Positions 1 through 11,014 of a stretch of DNA of 64,000 nucleotides are shown one piece after another (position 1 is the stretch's first letter; each line of letters opens with the position of its first letter). Under the pieces are notes generated by a model, which saw nothing but the letters and a program-made list of their open reading frames with translations, made no database searches and had not been told where the DNA came from. The position numbers were made by a program, and so were the translations under genes. Source of the stretch: Streptomyces sp. SAI-135 (GTDB lineage Bacteria > Actinomycetota > Actinomycetes > Streptomycetales > Streptomycetaceae). The stretch covers positions 1,860,001 through 1,924,000 of the forward strand of contig NZ_JARXYP010000002.1 of assembly GCF_029893805.1 (NCBI RefSeq), read 5' to 3'.

Positions 1-29
1 ACAGCACTTCGAGGGATTCTACAGGGTGC

Positions 30-1385
30 TCAGGACCGCTTGCGACCGAGGTGCTTGCGGGTCCACTCCACGGCGTCCGCGTACCGGGCCTCGGCGCCGT
101 GGCGGGTGGGTTCGTAGTACTCGCGGTCCTTGATGGCGTCCGGGGCGTACTGCTGCTCGGCGATGCCCTCGGGCAGGTCGTGGGGGTAGACGTACCCCTG
201 CGCGTGGCCGAGTTTGGCGGCGCCCTTGTAGTGCCCGTCGCGCAGGTGCGGCGGCACCGGTCCGGCCAGCCCCTTGCGTACGTCCTCCATGGCCGCGCCG
301 ATCGCCGTGGTCGCGGCGTTGGACTTCGGGGCGAGGGCGAGGGCGATGGTGGCGTGGCTCAGGGTCAGCGCGGCCTCCGGGAAGCCGATCATGGCGACGG
401 CCTGGGCGGCGGCCACGGCTGTGGGCAGGGCGTTCGGGTCGGCGAGGCCGATGTCCTCGCTGGCGGAGATCATCAGGCGGCGGGCGATGAAGCGGGGGTC
501 CTCGCCGGCCTCGATCATGCGGGCCAGGTAGTGCAGGGCCGCGTCCACGTCGGAGCCCCTGATGGACTTGATGAGGGCGCTGGCCACGTCGTAGTGCTGG
601 TCGCCGTCGCGGTCGTACTTCACGGCCGCGCGGTCGACCGTCTCCTCCAGCGTGGTGAGGGAGATCTCCGGCTCGCCCTTGTCGAGGGCGGCCCCGGCGG
701 CGGCCTCCAGGGCGGTCAGGGCGCGGCGGGCGTCACCGCCGGCGATCCGCAGGAGGTGGTCCTCGGTGTCCTCGGGGAGGGCGACGGCGTCCTTCAGGCC
801 CCGCTCGTCGCTCAGCGCCCGCTTCAGGAGCCCTCGCAGGTCGTCGTCCGTGAGGGGTTCGAGGGTCAGCAGCAGGGAACGGGACAGCAGCGGGGAGATG
901 ACCGAGAAGTAGGGGTTCTCGGTGGTCGCCGCGATCAGGGTCACCCAGCGGTTCTCGACCGCGGGGAGCAGGGAGTCCTGCTGGGCCTTGCTGAAGCGGT
1001 GGATCTCGTCGAGGAAGAGGACGGTCTCCTTGCCGAAGCCTCCGGTGGCGCGGCGGGCGCCCTCGATGACCGCGCGGACCTCCTTGACGCCGGCGGTGAT
1101 CGCGGAGAGCTCCACGAAACGCTTGTTCGTCGCCTTGGAGACGACGTACGCCAGGGTCGTCTTGCCGGTGCCGGGCGGGCCCCAGAGAATCACCGAGGAG
1201 GGCCCGGCGGGACCGCCGCTGCCCTCGCCGACCAGCCGGCGCAGGGGTGATCCCGGCTTGAGCAGGTGCTGCTGGCCCACCACCTCGTCGAGGGTGCGCG
1301 GGCGCATCCGGACCGCCAGGGGGCTGCCGGCCGGGTCCTTCTCCTGGCGCTCTTCCGCCGCGGCGGTGAACAGATCGGGCTCCAC
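30..1385 (-). CDS. rarA: Replication-associated recombination protein A (RarA/MgsA-type AAA+ ATPase)
   Basis: This AAA+ ATPase of the clamp-loader-like RarA/MgsA/WRNIP1 family acts at stalled replication forks. Counting from the GTG at 1385, the Walker A motif GPPGTGKT is at residues 69-76, the Walker B region LFLDEIHRF has its Asp-Glu at 126-127, and the sensor-1-like AATTENP follows. The C-terminal half has the family's oligomerisation region ([19 protein letters not shown]). Length is 451 residues, normal for the family. A TTG at 1391 is also in frame, but a damage-type promoter at 1393-1415 places the likely transcript start at or beside 1385, so GTG 1385 is preferred and the mRNA would be leaderless. 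The product assignment is firm; the start is inferred. Confidence 0.95.
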   Translation of the reverse strand: MEPDLFTAAAEERQEKDPAGSPLAVRMRPRTLDEVVGQQHLLKPGSPLRRLVGEGSGGPAGPSSVILWGPPGTGKTTLAYVVSKATNKRFVELSAITAGVKEVRAVIEGARRATGGFGKETVLFLDEIHRFSKAQQDSLLPAVENRWVTLIAATTENPYFSVISPLLSRSLLLTLEPLTDDDLRGLLKRALSDERGLKDAVALPEDTEDHLLRIAGGDARRALTALEAAAGAALDKGEPEISLTTLEETVDRAAVKYDRDGDQHYDVASALIKSIRGSDVDAALHYLARMIEAGEDPRFIARRLMISASEDIGLADPNALPTAVAAAQAVAMIGFPEAALTLSHATIALALAPKSNAATTAIGAAMEDVRKGLAGPVPPHLRDGHYKGAAKLGHAQGYVYPHDLPEGIAEQQYAPDAIKDREYYEPTRHGAEARYADAVEWTRKHLGRKRS

Positions 1386-1392
1386 GTTCAAA

Positions 1393-1415
1393 ACCCTATG
1401 TCACCGCACTGACAA
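1393..1415 (-). promoter_or_regulatory. RecA-NDp / PafBC-type DNA-damage promoter of rarA
   Basis: On the minus strand the sequence reads TTGTCAGTG, eight bases, then TAGGGT. This matches the consensus TTGTCRGTG-N8-TANNNT described for RecA-independent damage-inducible promoters of mycobacteria, which PafBC activates. The -10 ends at 1393, seven to eight bases before the GTG at 1385. A second copy of the motif lies before ruvC (17519-17541). Confidence 0.75.
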
Positions 1416-1427
1416 CGCACCGGGGCC

Positions 1428-2090
1428 TCAGGCCCAGAGGCTGGAACCCCAGCGGGTCAGGATCAGCATCGCGATGATGCCGCAGTGCGTGACCGGCAGG
1501 ACCCAGGTGAACTCGGCGAGGAAGCGCTTGAGCCAGCCCGGGGACGGCAGGAAGGCGTTGCGGACGTTGAAGGAGGTCACGTACCAGAACATGGTGATCG
1601 TGGCGACCCAGGCCAGCGAGCACCACAGGCACAGCGCGTTGATCCGGTACAGCGACTGGAACTGCAGCCAGGTGACGAAGCACACGCCGAAGAGCGTGCC
1701 GAAGTTGAAGGTGAGCCAATACCAGCGCGGGAAGGTGGCGCGGGCCAGCAGGCTCATGCCGACGCAGATGACGATGCCGTAGGCGACCAGACCGAGCATC
1801 GGGTTGGGGAACCCGAAGGCGGCGGCCTGCTTGCTCTCCATGACGCTGCCGCAGGAGACGATCGGGTTGAGGGAGCAGCTCGGCGTGAACGTCTTGCCGC
1901 TGACCTTCCCCTCGAGGATCTTGAACTTGTCGATCGTGATGACCCACGCGGCGAGCAGTCCGGCGGCACCGGTGATCACCATCAGCAACGCGAAGGCACG
2001 GCCGGCGCCCACCGTCCGGGGCGCGGCGTCGGCACGCGCCGGCGAGGGCTCGGGCTCCGTGGAGACGTCTTTCACTGTGGTCTTGCTCAT
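1428..2090 (-). CDS. Vitamin K epoxide reductase (VKOR) family membrane protein
   Basis: This is a 220-residue integral membrane thiol oxidoreductase. In actinobacteria VKOR homologs reoxidise DsbA-like proteins during disulfide formation outside the membrane. The four expected cysteines are visible: C72 and C80 in the external loop (CSLNPIVSC) and the redox motif CLWC at 154-157, set among about five hydrophobic helices. The start [10 protein letters not shown] at 2090 is chosen because it gives the usual short charged N-terminus. The frame stays open further upstream, but that part lies in the intergenic region and would be unlike the family. A DsbA-fold protein with a CxxC motif is encoded at 48964-49485, though a partnership is only a guess. 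Confidence 0.9.
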   Translation of the reverse strand: MSKTTVKDVSTEPEPSPARADAAPRTVGAGRAFALLMVITGAAGLLAAWVITIDKFKILEGKVSGKTFTPSCSLNPIVSCGSVMESKQAAAFGFPNPMLGLVAYGIVICVGMSLLARATFPRWYWLTFNFGTLFGVCFVTWLQFQSLYRINALCLWCSLAWVATITMFWYVTSFNVRNAFLPSPGWLKRFLAEFTWVLPVTHCGIIAMLILTRWGSSLWA

Positions 2091-2159
2091 CACGCCGATC
2101 CGTCTGCTTGAGAGTTGGACCTTCTTCGGGCAGGGGCCATTGTGCCGCACGGGGAGGCT

Positions 2160-2215
2160 TGTCCACCGTTCGGTGGACATAAGGAAGTACGCACGGTCGT
2201 CCCCGACCGTTCGGT
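2160..2215. promoter_or_regulatory. Paired ACCG-TT-CGGT palindromes in the divergent intergenic region
   Basis: A perfect inverted repeat TGTCCACC-GTTC-GGTGGACA lies at 2160-2179. Its core ACCGTTCGGT recurs at 2206-2215, 41 bp away, close to four helical turns. The pair sits between the VKOR start (2090) and the composite signalling gene (2236). This is what operators of a dimeric repressor or response regulator look like; the regulator is not identified. Confidence 0.45.
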
Positions 2216-2235
2216 TCCGGCCGAGGCTCGTGGTC

Positions 2236-3786
2236 ATGACCACACACGCGGACGAACTCGCTGTGGACGTTCGAGGACTGCCCAAGCGGTACGGCGACGT
2301 GACCGCGGTCGACGGGATCGACCTCGGCATCCGCCGGGGCGAGGCCTTCGGCCTGCTCGGACCCAATGGGGCGGGCAAGAGCACCACGGTGGAGATCTTC
2401 CAAAGCAACCGGGCCCGGGACGCGGGTGAGGTGCTGGTGCTCGACGCGGACCCGGCGCACGGCACGCGCGCGTGGCGATCCCGTGTGGGAATCGTCCGGC
2501 AGGACGAATCCGCGCCCGCCGAGTTGACGGTCGCGAAGAGCGTCCGTCATTTCGCCCGCTACTACCTCGGCGCGATGATGGCGCTGTTCCTGCTCTCGGC
2601 GATCCTGGTCGGCGAGACCCGACTGATGACCTTCGCACTCGTGCCCCAGTGCTTCATGACCCTGCGGATGCGGTGGGCCCTGGTGTGGTGGCCGAGCGAC
2701 CAGGACGTCTTCTTCAACGTCCTGGTCGCCGTCGTCACCCTGGTCTTCTCGGTGGCCGTCGGCAGCTATGTCGTCCGGATCATCGAGCAGAGCCAGGAAC
2801 AGGCGGCCCTGATCGCCGAGTGGGACACCAGCCGGCACGAGGTCGCGCGGCTGTCGGCGGCACACGGGGCGCTGGCCGAGCGGGAGCGGATGGCCCAGGA
2901 GATCCACGACACCCTCGCGCAGGGCTTCACCAGCCTGCCGATGCTGATCCAGGCCGTCGAGGCCGAGCTCGACCACGACGTCCTCCAGGCCCGGCGCCAT
3001 CTGGCCCTGATGGACGAGACGGCCAGGCTGAACCTCGCCAAGGCCCGGGCCCTGGTCGACGGCGGCACCCCGGCCGACCTGGCCGGCGCGACGCTGCCGG
3101 ACGCCCTGTTCCGCGGTCGCGGCTTCGACCCGGAGGCCGTGCACGGCGGCTACGGTCTGTCGGGGCTGGGGGCCCGCGTCACCGAGGGCGGCGGGACGAC
3201 CGAGGTGGGCAGCGCGCCCGGCGAGGGCACCACGATCACCCTGCGGCTGCCCGTCACCTTCCCGAGGAGCTGCCGCCCCGAGGCGCCGGCGGCGGAACTC
3301 CGGCCGGACATCGTGCTGATGGACCTGCGGATGCCGGGCGGCGGGGGTGTGGAGTCGATCGTGCGGATGTCGGAGGCCGGGCTGCCCTGCCGGGTGGTCG
3401 TCCTGACCACCTGCGAGACGGACCGGGACATCCTGCGGGCCGTGGAGGCGGGGGCGGCGGGCCATCTCCTCAAGGACCTGCCCCGCGGCCGACTGGCGGA
3501 GGCGGTACGGCGGGCGGCGCGCGGGGAGACGGTGCCGGCCCCGTCGGTCGCGGCGCGGCTCGTCGACCAGCTGCGCACCAGGCCGGAGCGGCCCCGCCTG
3601 TCGTCCCGTGAGACGGCGGTGCTCCGGCTGGTGGCCGAGGGCTGCACCAACGCGGGGATCGGCAGGGGCCTGTTCATCGGGGAGTCGACGGTGAAGACCC
3701 ATCTCCTGCGTGTCTTCGCCGAGTTGGGCGTTGCCGACCGCACGGCGGCTGTCACCAGCGCCATGCGGTACGGCCTCCTGGACTGA
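2236..3786 (+). CDS. Composite open frame: truncated ABC ATPase + histidine kinase + LuxR-type response regulator
   Basis: One uninterrupted 516-codon frame joins pieces of three proteins. Residues 1-110 are the start of a drug-type ABC ATPase with Walker A GPNGAGKST (42-50), but no signature motif, Walker B or H-loop. Residues 111-340 are a NarL-class histidine kinase: membrane helices, the HisKA_3 box ERERMAQEIHDTL with H224, and only the end of the ATPase domain (GRGFDPEAVHGGYGLSGLGARV); the N box is missing. Residues 350-516 are a response regulator lacking its N-terminal acidic pocket but keeping the phospho-acceptor Asp in VLMDLRMPG (D363), the conserved Lys in LLKDLP and a complete LuxR helix-turn-helix. 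The simplest reading is a decayed ABC transporter/two-component locus shortened by several in-frame deletions, possibly still making a DNA-binding protein. The start is ATG 2236; an internal start before the regulator part is possible. It converges on hisS with a 2-nt gap. Confidence 0.7.
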   Translation: MTTHADELAVDVRGLPKRYGDVTAVDGIDLGIRRGEAFGLLGPNGAGKSTTVEIFQSNRARDAGEVLVLDADPAHGTRAWRSRVGIVRQDESAPAELTVAKSVRHFARYYLGAMMALFLLSAILVGETRLMTFALVPQCFMTLRMRWALVWWPSDQDVFFNVLVAVVTLVFSVAVGSYVVRIIEQSQEQAALIAEWDTSRHEVARLSAAHGALAERERMAQEIHDTLAQGFTSLPMLIQAVEAELDHDVLQARRHLALMDETARLNLAKARALVDGGTPADLAGATLPDALFRGRGFDPEAVHGGYGLSGLGARVTEGGGTTEVGSAPGEGTTITLRLPVTFPRSCRPEAPAAELRPDIVLMDLRMPGGGGVESIVRMSEAGLPCRVVVLTTCETDRDILRAVEAGAAGHLLKDLPRGRLAEAVRRAARGETVPAPSVAARLVDQLRTRPERPRLSSRETAVLRLVAEGCTNAGIGRGLFIGESTVKTHLLRVFAELGVADRTAAVTSAMRYGLLD

Positions 3787-3788
3787 CC

Positions 3789-5051
3789 TCAGCCCAGCCT
3801 CGACTCCAGCTCCGCCACGATCTCGTTGACCCCGATCGCCGACTGCTCCCCGGACTCCATGTCCTTGAGCTGGACGACGCCCTCGGCGAGGTCGCGTTCG
3901 CCGGCCACGATGGTGTAGCGGGCCCCGCTGCGGTTGGCGTTCTTCATGGCGCCCTTGAGGCCCTTGCCGCCGTAGGAGAAGTCCGCCGCGATGCCCACCT
4001 TGCGCAGCTCGGTGACCTTCGCGAAGAGGATCCGGCGGGCCTCCTCCCCCAGTGGCACCGCGAACACGCTGGTGGTGGAGGGGAGTTCGAGCTCGACGCC
4101 CTCCGCCTCCAGGGCGAGGACCGTGCGGTCGACACCGAGGGCCCAGCCGACGGACGGGAGTTCGGGGCCGCCGATCATCTCCGACAGACCGTCGTAGCGG
4201 CCGCCGCCGCCCACCGCGGACTGGGAGCCCAGACCGTCGTGGACGAACTCGAAGGTCGTGCGGGTGTAGTAGTCGAGGCCGCGCACCAGCTTCGGGTCGT
4301 CCTCGAAGGCCACGCCCGCCGCGTCGATCAGCTCACGGACCTCCTCGTGGTACGCCTTGCAGGCGTCGCAGAGGTAGTCCCGCAGCAGGGGCGCGTCCCC
4401 GAGCTGCTTCTGGACCGACTCGCGCTTGTCGTCGAGGACGCGCAGCGGGTTGATCTCCGCCCTTCGCAGGGTGTCCTCGTCGAGGTCGAGGCCGCGCAGG
4501 AAGTCCTGGAGCGCGGCCCGGTACACCGGCCGGCACTCCTTGTCGCCCAGGCTGTTGAGCAGGATGCGGAAGTTCCTGAGGCCCAGCGAGCGGTACGCCT
4601 GGTCTGCCAGGATGATCAGCTCGGCGTCGAGGGCCGGGTCCTCCGCACCGATCGCCTCGGCACCGACCTGCGAGAAGTGGCGGTAACGGCCCTTCTGGGG
4701 GCGCTCGTAGCGGTAGTACGAGCCGGAGTACCAGAGCTTGACGGGCAGGTTGCCGGTCTTGTGGAGGTTGGCCTCCAGCGCCGCGCGCAGCACGGAGGCG
4801 GTGCCCTCGGGGCGCAGGGCGAGCCTGTCGCCGCCCTTGGTCTCGAAGGCGTACATCTCCTTGGTGACGATGTCGGTGGACTCACCGACCCCGCGCGCGA
4901 ACAGCTCGACGTTCTCGAAGCCGGGCGTCTCGATGTAGCCGTAGCCGGAGGTGCGCAGCGGCGCGGCGATCGCCTCGCGGACGGCCAGGTACTTGGCGCT
5001 GTCCGGCGGGATCAGGTCGTACGTGCCCTTGGGGGCCTGAAAGGTGCTCAC
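3789..5051 (-). CDS. hisS: Histidine-tRNA ligase
   Basis: Class II histidyl-tRNA synthetase, 420 residues, which charges tRNA-His. The N-terminus [15 protein letters not shown] is typical. Motif 2 ([20 protein letters not shown]), the LALRPEGT segment at about residues 77-84 and the histidine-binding motif [11 protein letters not shown] are present, followed by the anticodon-binding domain. GTG 5051 is chosen because it gives the family N-terminus and has GAGAG upstream; an in-frame GTG at 5066 is an alternative. The metallo-hydrolase gene ends 11 nt upstream (5063), so the two are probably cotranscribed, as in related genomes. Confidence 0.97.
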   Translation of the reverse strand: MSTFQAPKGTYDLIPPDSAKYLAVREAIAAPLRTSGYGYIETPGFENVELFARGVGESTDIVTKEMYAFETKGGDRLALRPEGTASVLRAALEANLHKTGNLPVKLWYSGSYYRYERPQKGRYRHFSQVGAEAIGAEDPALDAELIILADQAYRSLGLRNFRILLNSLGDKECRPVYRAALQDFLRGLDLDEDTLRRAEINPLRVLDDKRESVQKQLGDAPLLRDYLCDACKAYHEEVRELIDAAGVAFEDDPKLVRGLDYYTRTTFEFVHDGLGSQSAVGGGGRYDGLSEMIGGPELPSVGWALGVDRTVLALEAEGVELELPSTTSVFAVPLGEEARRILFAKVTELRKVGIAADFSYGGKGLKGAMKNANRSGARYTIVAGERDLAEGVVQLKDMESGEQSAIGVNEIVAELESRLG

Positions 5052-5062
5052 GAAGTCTCTCG

Positions 5063-5776
5063 TCACATTCCTCGTCGGGGAGGGGTCTGCGAACCCTCTC
5101 CCTGGCCGGCGGCCACTTCCCGCAGGTACGGGTTGGTGGCGCGCTCCTGGCCGATGGTCGTCTGGGGGCCGTGGCCGGACAGCACCACGGTCGAGTCGTC
5201 GAGCGGCAGGCACACACGGGCCAGCGAGTCGAGCATCTCGGCCATGTCGCCGCCGGGCAGGTCGGTGCGTCCGATGGAGCCGGCGAACAGCAGATCCCCG
5301 GAGAAGAACACGGAAGGGATCTCCGCGGTCTCGGGCATCCGGAAGGTCACCGACCCCTTGGTATGGCCCGGCGCGTGCGCGACGGACAGCTCCAGGCCCG
5401 CGAGCTCCAGCTTCGCGCCGTCGGTCAGCTCCTTGACGTCGTCCGGCTCCCCCACGGTGATCTCGCCCATGAGCGGCATCCCGACGGAACGCCCGAGACC
5501 CATCGAGGGGTCCTTCATCATGTAGCGGTCCTCGGGGTGGATCCACGCCGGCACCCCGTGCGCTCCGCACACCGGGACGACCGAGGCCACATGGTCGATG
5601 TGGCCGTGCGTGAGGACGACGGCGACGGGCTTGAGCCGATGCTTCCTCAGCGCTTCCTCGACGCCTTCGGCGGCCTGGTGGCCGGGGTCGATGATCACGC
5701 ACTCCTCGCCGGCGGCGGGGGCGACGAGATAACAGTTCGTCCCCCAGGCCCCGGCGGGGAACCCGGCAATGAGCAC
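5063..5776 (-). CDS. MBL-fold metallo-hydrolase (glyoxalase II-like)
   Basis: This is a 237-residue metallo-beta-lactamase-fold hydrolase. The metal-binding motif THGHIDH is at about residues 56-62; the later ligands are the His in HAPGHTKGS, the Asp in FFSGDLLF and the His in VLSGHGPQT. The set fits a glyoxalase II-like thioester hydrolase, but the substrate cannot be told from sequence. GTG 5776 is chosen because GAGGA sits at the right distance upstream and the protein then begins directly with the first beta strand ([15 protein letters not shown]). It is the first gene of a short operon with hisS. About 180 bases separate it from the divergent cyclophilin gene; they should hold both promoters. 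Confidence 0.9.
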   Translation of the reverse strand: MLIAGFPAGAWGTNCYLVAPAAGEECVIIDPGHQAAEGVEEALRKHRLKPVAVVLTHGHIDHVASVVPVCGAHGVPAWIHPEDRYMMKDPSMGLGRSVGMPLMGEITVGEPDDVKELTDGAKLELAGLELSVAHAPGHTKGSVTFRMPETAEIPSVFFSGDLLFAGSIGRTDLPGGDMAEMLDSLARVCLPLDDSTVVLSGHGPQTTIGQERATNPYLREVAAGQGEGSQTPPRRGM

Positions 5777-5956
5777 GATCGTCCTCGGTTTGTGTCGGTA
5801 CGGGCGGTCTTCCGGGCGGCTGCCCCAGTGGTCAGAGCCTACCGGCGCTGCCGATTCCTCAGCGAACCCATATACGGTACGGGGCACACGCAGGCGGTCG
5901 TTTCATAGGACGCATGCGTAACGGTCGGCGGACGAGACGCATGAGGAGACAACCCC

Positions 5957-6775
5957 GTGGTCACCCAGGAACAGCGGAAGCGGCAGCTCGCGCGGGAGAA
6001 GTTCTTGCGGCAGCAGCAGCGGCGCACGGCCGCGCGCCGCAAGGCCCGTGTACGCAATTCTGTGATCGCGTCGGTGCTCGGCGTGATCCTGGTGGGCAGC
6101 CTGGCGCTCTACACGTCCGGGGTCATGAAGGACGACGACAAGGCCAACGCGAGCGCGGAGGCCACCCCGAGCGCGGAGGCGACCAGCAAGGCGCCGGACC
6201 CGTGCGAGAAGCCCGCCGCTGGCAAGGTCAAGACGCAGACCTGGAAGAAGGAGCCGGCGGTCGCCATCGACAAGTCGGCGAAGTACACCCTGGACCTCGC
6301 CACCACCTGCGGCAAGATCGACATCGCGCTGAAGGCGTCGGCGGCCCCGCACACCGTGAACTCGTTCGACTTCCTGGCGAACAAGGGCTACTTCGACCAC
6401 ACCAAGTGCCACCGGCTCACCACCAACGGCATCTACGTCCTGCAGTGCGGCGACCCGACGGGCTCAGGCAGCGGCGGACCGGGCTACACCATCCCGGACG
6501 AGAACCTGAAGGACAAGAGCCTCAAGGACAACGTCTACCCGGCGGGCACCGTCGCGATGGCGAACACCGGTCAGGCGCACACTGGAGGAAGCCAGTTCTT
6601 CCTGGTCTACCAGGACAGCCAGCTGCCCCCGAGCTACACCCCGTTCGGGACCATCTCGGAATCCGGTATGAAGGTGCTGAAGAAGATCGCCGCGGCCGGT
6701 GAGAGCACCGGCGCGGGCGACGGCGCGCCGAACGCGACCGTCGTGATCAACAAGGCGACCGTCACCAAATCCTGA
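5957..6775 (+). CDS. Membrane-anchored cyclophilin-type peptidyl-prolyl cis-trans isomerase
   Basis: This 272-residue protein has a basic, Gln-rich N-terminus (QRKRQLAREKFLRQQQRR), one transmembrane helix at about 35-52 (VIASVLGVILVGSLALY), an Ala/Ser/Thr linker, and a cyclophilin domain from about residue 80 to the end. Recognisable cyclophilin segments are VNSFDFLANKGYFD, GGSQFFLVYQDS and FGTISESGMKVL. The topology puts the isomerase on the outer face, where it could help fold secreted proteins. The start is GTG 5957 with GAGGAGAC upstream. A pair of cysteines (GTCGK-like TTCGKID and KCHR) may form a disulfide. Confidence 0.92.
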   Translation: MVTQEQRKRQLAREKFLRQQQRRTAARRKARVRNSVIASVLGVILVGSLALYTSGVMKDDDKANASAEATPSAEATSKAPDPCEKPAAGKVKTQTWKKEPAVAIDKSAKYTLDLATTCGKIDIALKASAAPHTVNSFDFLANKGYFDHTKCHRLTTNGIYVLQCGDPTGSGSGGPGYTIPDENLKDKSLKDNVYPAGTVAMANTGQAHTGGSQFFLVYQDSQLPPSYTPFGTISESGMKVLKKIAAAGESTGAGDGAPNATVVINKATVTKS

Positions 6776-6910
6776 CCGTCAAGTGCGAAATTTCGGTCGC
6801 GCGGGATGCGGACAGGCCACCCGCCGGTCGCCTATGTTGGCCGTGACGAAACTGTGGACGATGCCCGGGGGCGCTGAAGCCTTCCGCAGGCATCATGTGG
6901 AGGAGGCGCT

Positions 6911-8140
6911 GTGAGCAGCGACCCGTGGGGCCGCGTCGACGAGACGGGGACCGTGTACGTGCGTACGGCCGACGGCGAGCAGGTCGTCGGTTCCTGGCAG
7001 GCCGGCTCCCCCGAGGAAGCCCTGGCCTACTTCGAGCGCAAGTACGAGGGCCTGGTTGTCGAGATCGGCCTCCTCGAGAAGCGAGTGAAGACGACCGACC
7101 TGTCGGCGAAGGACGCCCAGGCGGCCATCGACCACATCCGCGAGCAGGTCGACGCGCATCACGCGGTCGGCGACCTGGACGCGCTCAAGGTGCGGTTGGA
7201 CAAGCTCGTGGAGACCGTCGACAAGCGCCGCGAGGAGCGCAAGCAGCAGCGCGCCAAGCAGTCCGACGAGGCCCGGCACGCCAAGGAGGCGCTGGTCGTC
7301 GAGGCGGAGGAGCTGGCCCAGTCCGACCAGTGGCGGGCCGCCGGTGAGCGGCTGCGCGCGCTGGTGGACACCTGGAAGGGTCTGCCGCGTCTGGACCGCA
7401 AGTCGGACGACGAACTGTGGCACCGCTTCTCGCACGCCCGCTCGGCGTTCTCCAAGCGCCGCAAGGCCCACTTCGCATCGCTGGACGCGCAGCGCGAGGA
7501 GGCCCGCCGCACGAAGGAGCGTCTGGTCGGTGAGGCCGAGGCGCTCTCCGGGTCCACGGACTGGGGTCCGACGGCCGCGCGCTACCGCGAGCTGATGGCC
7601 GAGTGGAAGGCCGCGGGCCGCGCCCAGCGCGAGCACGAGGACGACCTGTGGAACCGCTTCCGCGGCGCCCAGGACGTGTTCTTCGCCGCCCGCAGCTCGG
7701 TCTTCGCCGAGCGGGACGCCGAGCAGACCGAGAACCTCAAGCTGAAGGAGGAGCTGGCCGAGGAGGCCGAGAAGCTCCTGCCGATCGGCGACCTGAAGAG
7801 CGCCCGCGCCGCCTTCCGCGCGATCAACGAGCGCTGGGAGGCCATCGGCCACGTCCCGCGGGACGCCCGGCCGAAGGTCGAGGGCCGGATGCACGCCGTC
7901 GAGCGCGCTCTCCAGGAGGCCGAGGAGACCGAGTGGCGCCGGACCAACCCGGAGGCACGCGCGCGTGCCGCGGGTCTGACCGGCCAGCTCCAGGCCGCCG
8001 TGGACAAGCTCAAGGGCCAGATCGAGCAGGCGCGCGCCCAGGGCAACAACGCCAAGGCCGACAAGCTGGAGCGTGAGCTGGAGGGCCGCCAGGCGCTCCT
8101 GGACCAGGCGCTCAAGGGGCTCCAGGAGTTCGGCGGCTGA
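6911..8140 (+). CDS. DUF349 domain-containing coiled-coil protein
   Basis: This 409-residue, highly charged protein contains several DUF349 repeats, each a three-helix unit with a conserved Trp and a DDELWHRF/DDLWNRF-type motif (KSDDELWHRFSHARSAF, HEDDLWNRFRGAQDVFF). The C-terminus is a long coiled coil (VDKLKGQIEQARAQ, KADKLERELEGRQALL). No enzymatic residues are apparent. Function is unknown in actinobacteria; a nucleic-acid or stress role is sometimes suggested for the family. The start is GTG 6911 behind GGAGGAG. A weak hairpin GATGCC...GGCATC (6860-6894) precedes the gene. It ends at the shared terminator and faces relA. Confidence 0.9.
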   Translation: MSSDPWGRVDETGTVYVRTADGEQVVGSWQAGSPEEALAYFERKYEGLVVEIGLLEKRVKTTDLSAKDAQAAIDHIREQVDAHHAVGDLDALKVRLDKLVETVDKRREERKQQRAKQSDEARHAKEALVVEAEELAQSDQWRAAGERLRALVDTWKGLPRLDRKSDDELWHRFSHARSAFSKRRKAHFASLDAQREEARRTKERLVGEAEALSGSTDWGPTAARYRELMAEWKAAGRAQREHEDDLWNRFRGAQDVFFAARSSVFAERDAEQTENLKLKEELAEEAEKLLPIGDLKSARAAFRAINERWEAIGHVPRDARPKVEGRMHAVERALQEAEETEWRRTNPEARARAAGLTGQLQAAVDKLKGQIEQARAQGNNAKADKLERELEGRQALLDQALKGLQEFGG

Positions 8141-8149
8141 CAAGGCCGT

Positions 8150-8191
8150 ACATGCGAAAGGGCCCCGGTTCGCCGGGGCCCTTTCGCATGT
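8150..8191. terminator. Bidirectional terminator between the DUF349 gene and relA
   Basis: A perfect 19-bp stem (8150-8168 with 8173-8191) is closed by a TTCG tetraloop, with CGAAAG/CTTTCG at the foot. It lies 9 nt after the DUF349 stop and 5 nt from the relA stop, so it serves both convergent genes. Confidence 0.92.
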
Positions 8192-8196
8192 CCGCG

Positions 8197-10734
<2,538 letters not shown>

Positions 10735-10894
10735 GAGGACTCCTCGTGCGCGATCCGAATCCCCCGGTCAGGCTCCGGAGAACCCATGGTAGCGATCCTG
10801 CGCCCCGGGATCGCCTGCAGGCCGATGTGAGGGACGTCTACCTCTGGAACACCAGGGGCTGCTTTCGGCATTCCGGCCGGTGGAGCGCTCTGAA

Positions 10895-10928
10895 GGGGCG
10901 CGGGGAACTGCGCGACCAGCCACGACGG
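10895..10928. repeat. Dispersed 34-bp intergenic element, copy 1
   Basis: The element begins GGGGCGCGGGGAACTGCGCG and ends CCACGACGG. The same sequence occurs at 38150-38183, inverted at 47182-47215, five times inside the minisatellite at 54346-54868, and in part at 55097-55115. All copies are intergenic, near gene ends. I know similar repeats from other Streptomyces intergenic regions but know no function. Confidence 0.75.
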
Positions 10929-10960
10929 CGCGGCAGCTGTCACGGCCCCGGCCCGTTCGT

Positions 10961-10999
10961 GAGAAACGGCCGTCCCGGTGTTCCGGGACGGCCGTTCTC
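10961..10999 (-). terminator. Terminator downstream of apt
   Basis: The hairpin pairs GAGAAACGGCCGTCCCGG with CCGGGACGGCCGTTCTC around a four-base loop, with a single bulged A. It lies 15 nt beyond the apt stop, ending the yajC/secD/secF/apt direction and separating it from relA. Confidence 0.9.
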
Positions 11000-11014
11000 G
11001 TACGCACTGCCGGG

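Noticed and set aside
1396..3702. 768-codon minus-strand open frame across the VKOR gene and the composite frame
   Set aside because: Arg/His/Pro-rich shadow; the recognisable protein motifs are in the other frames.
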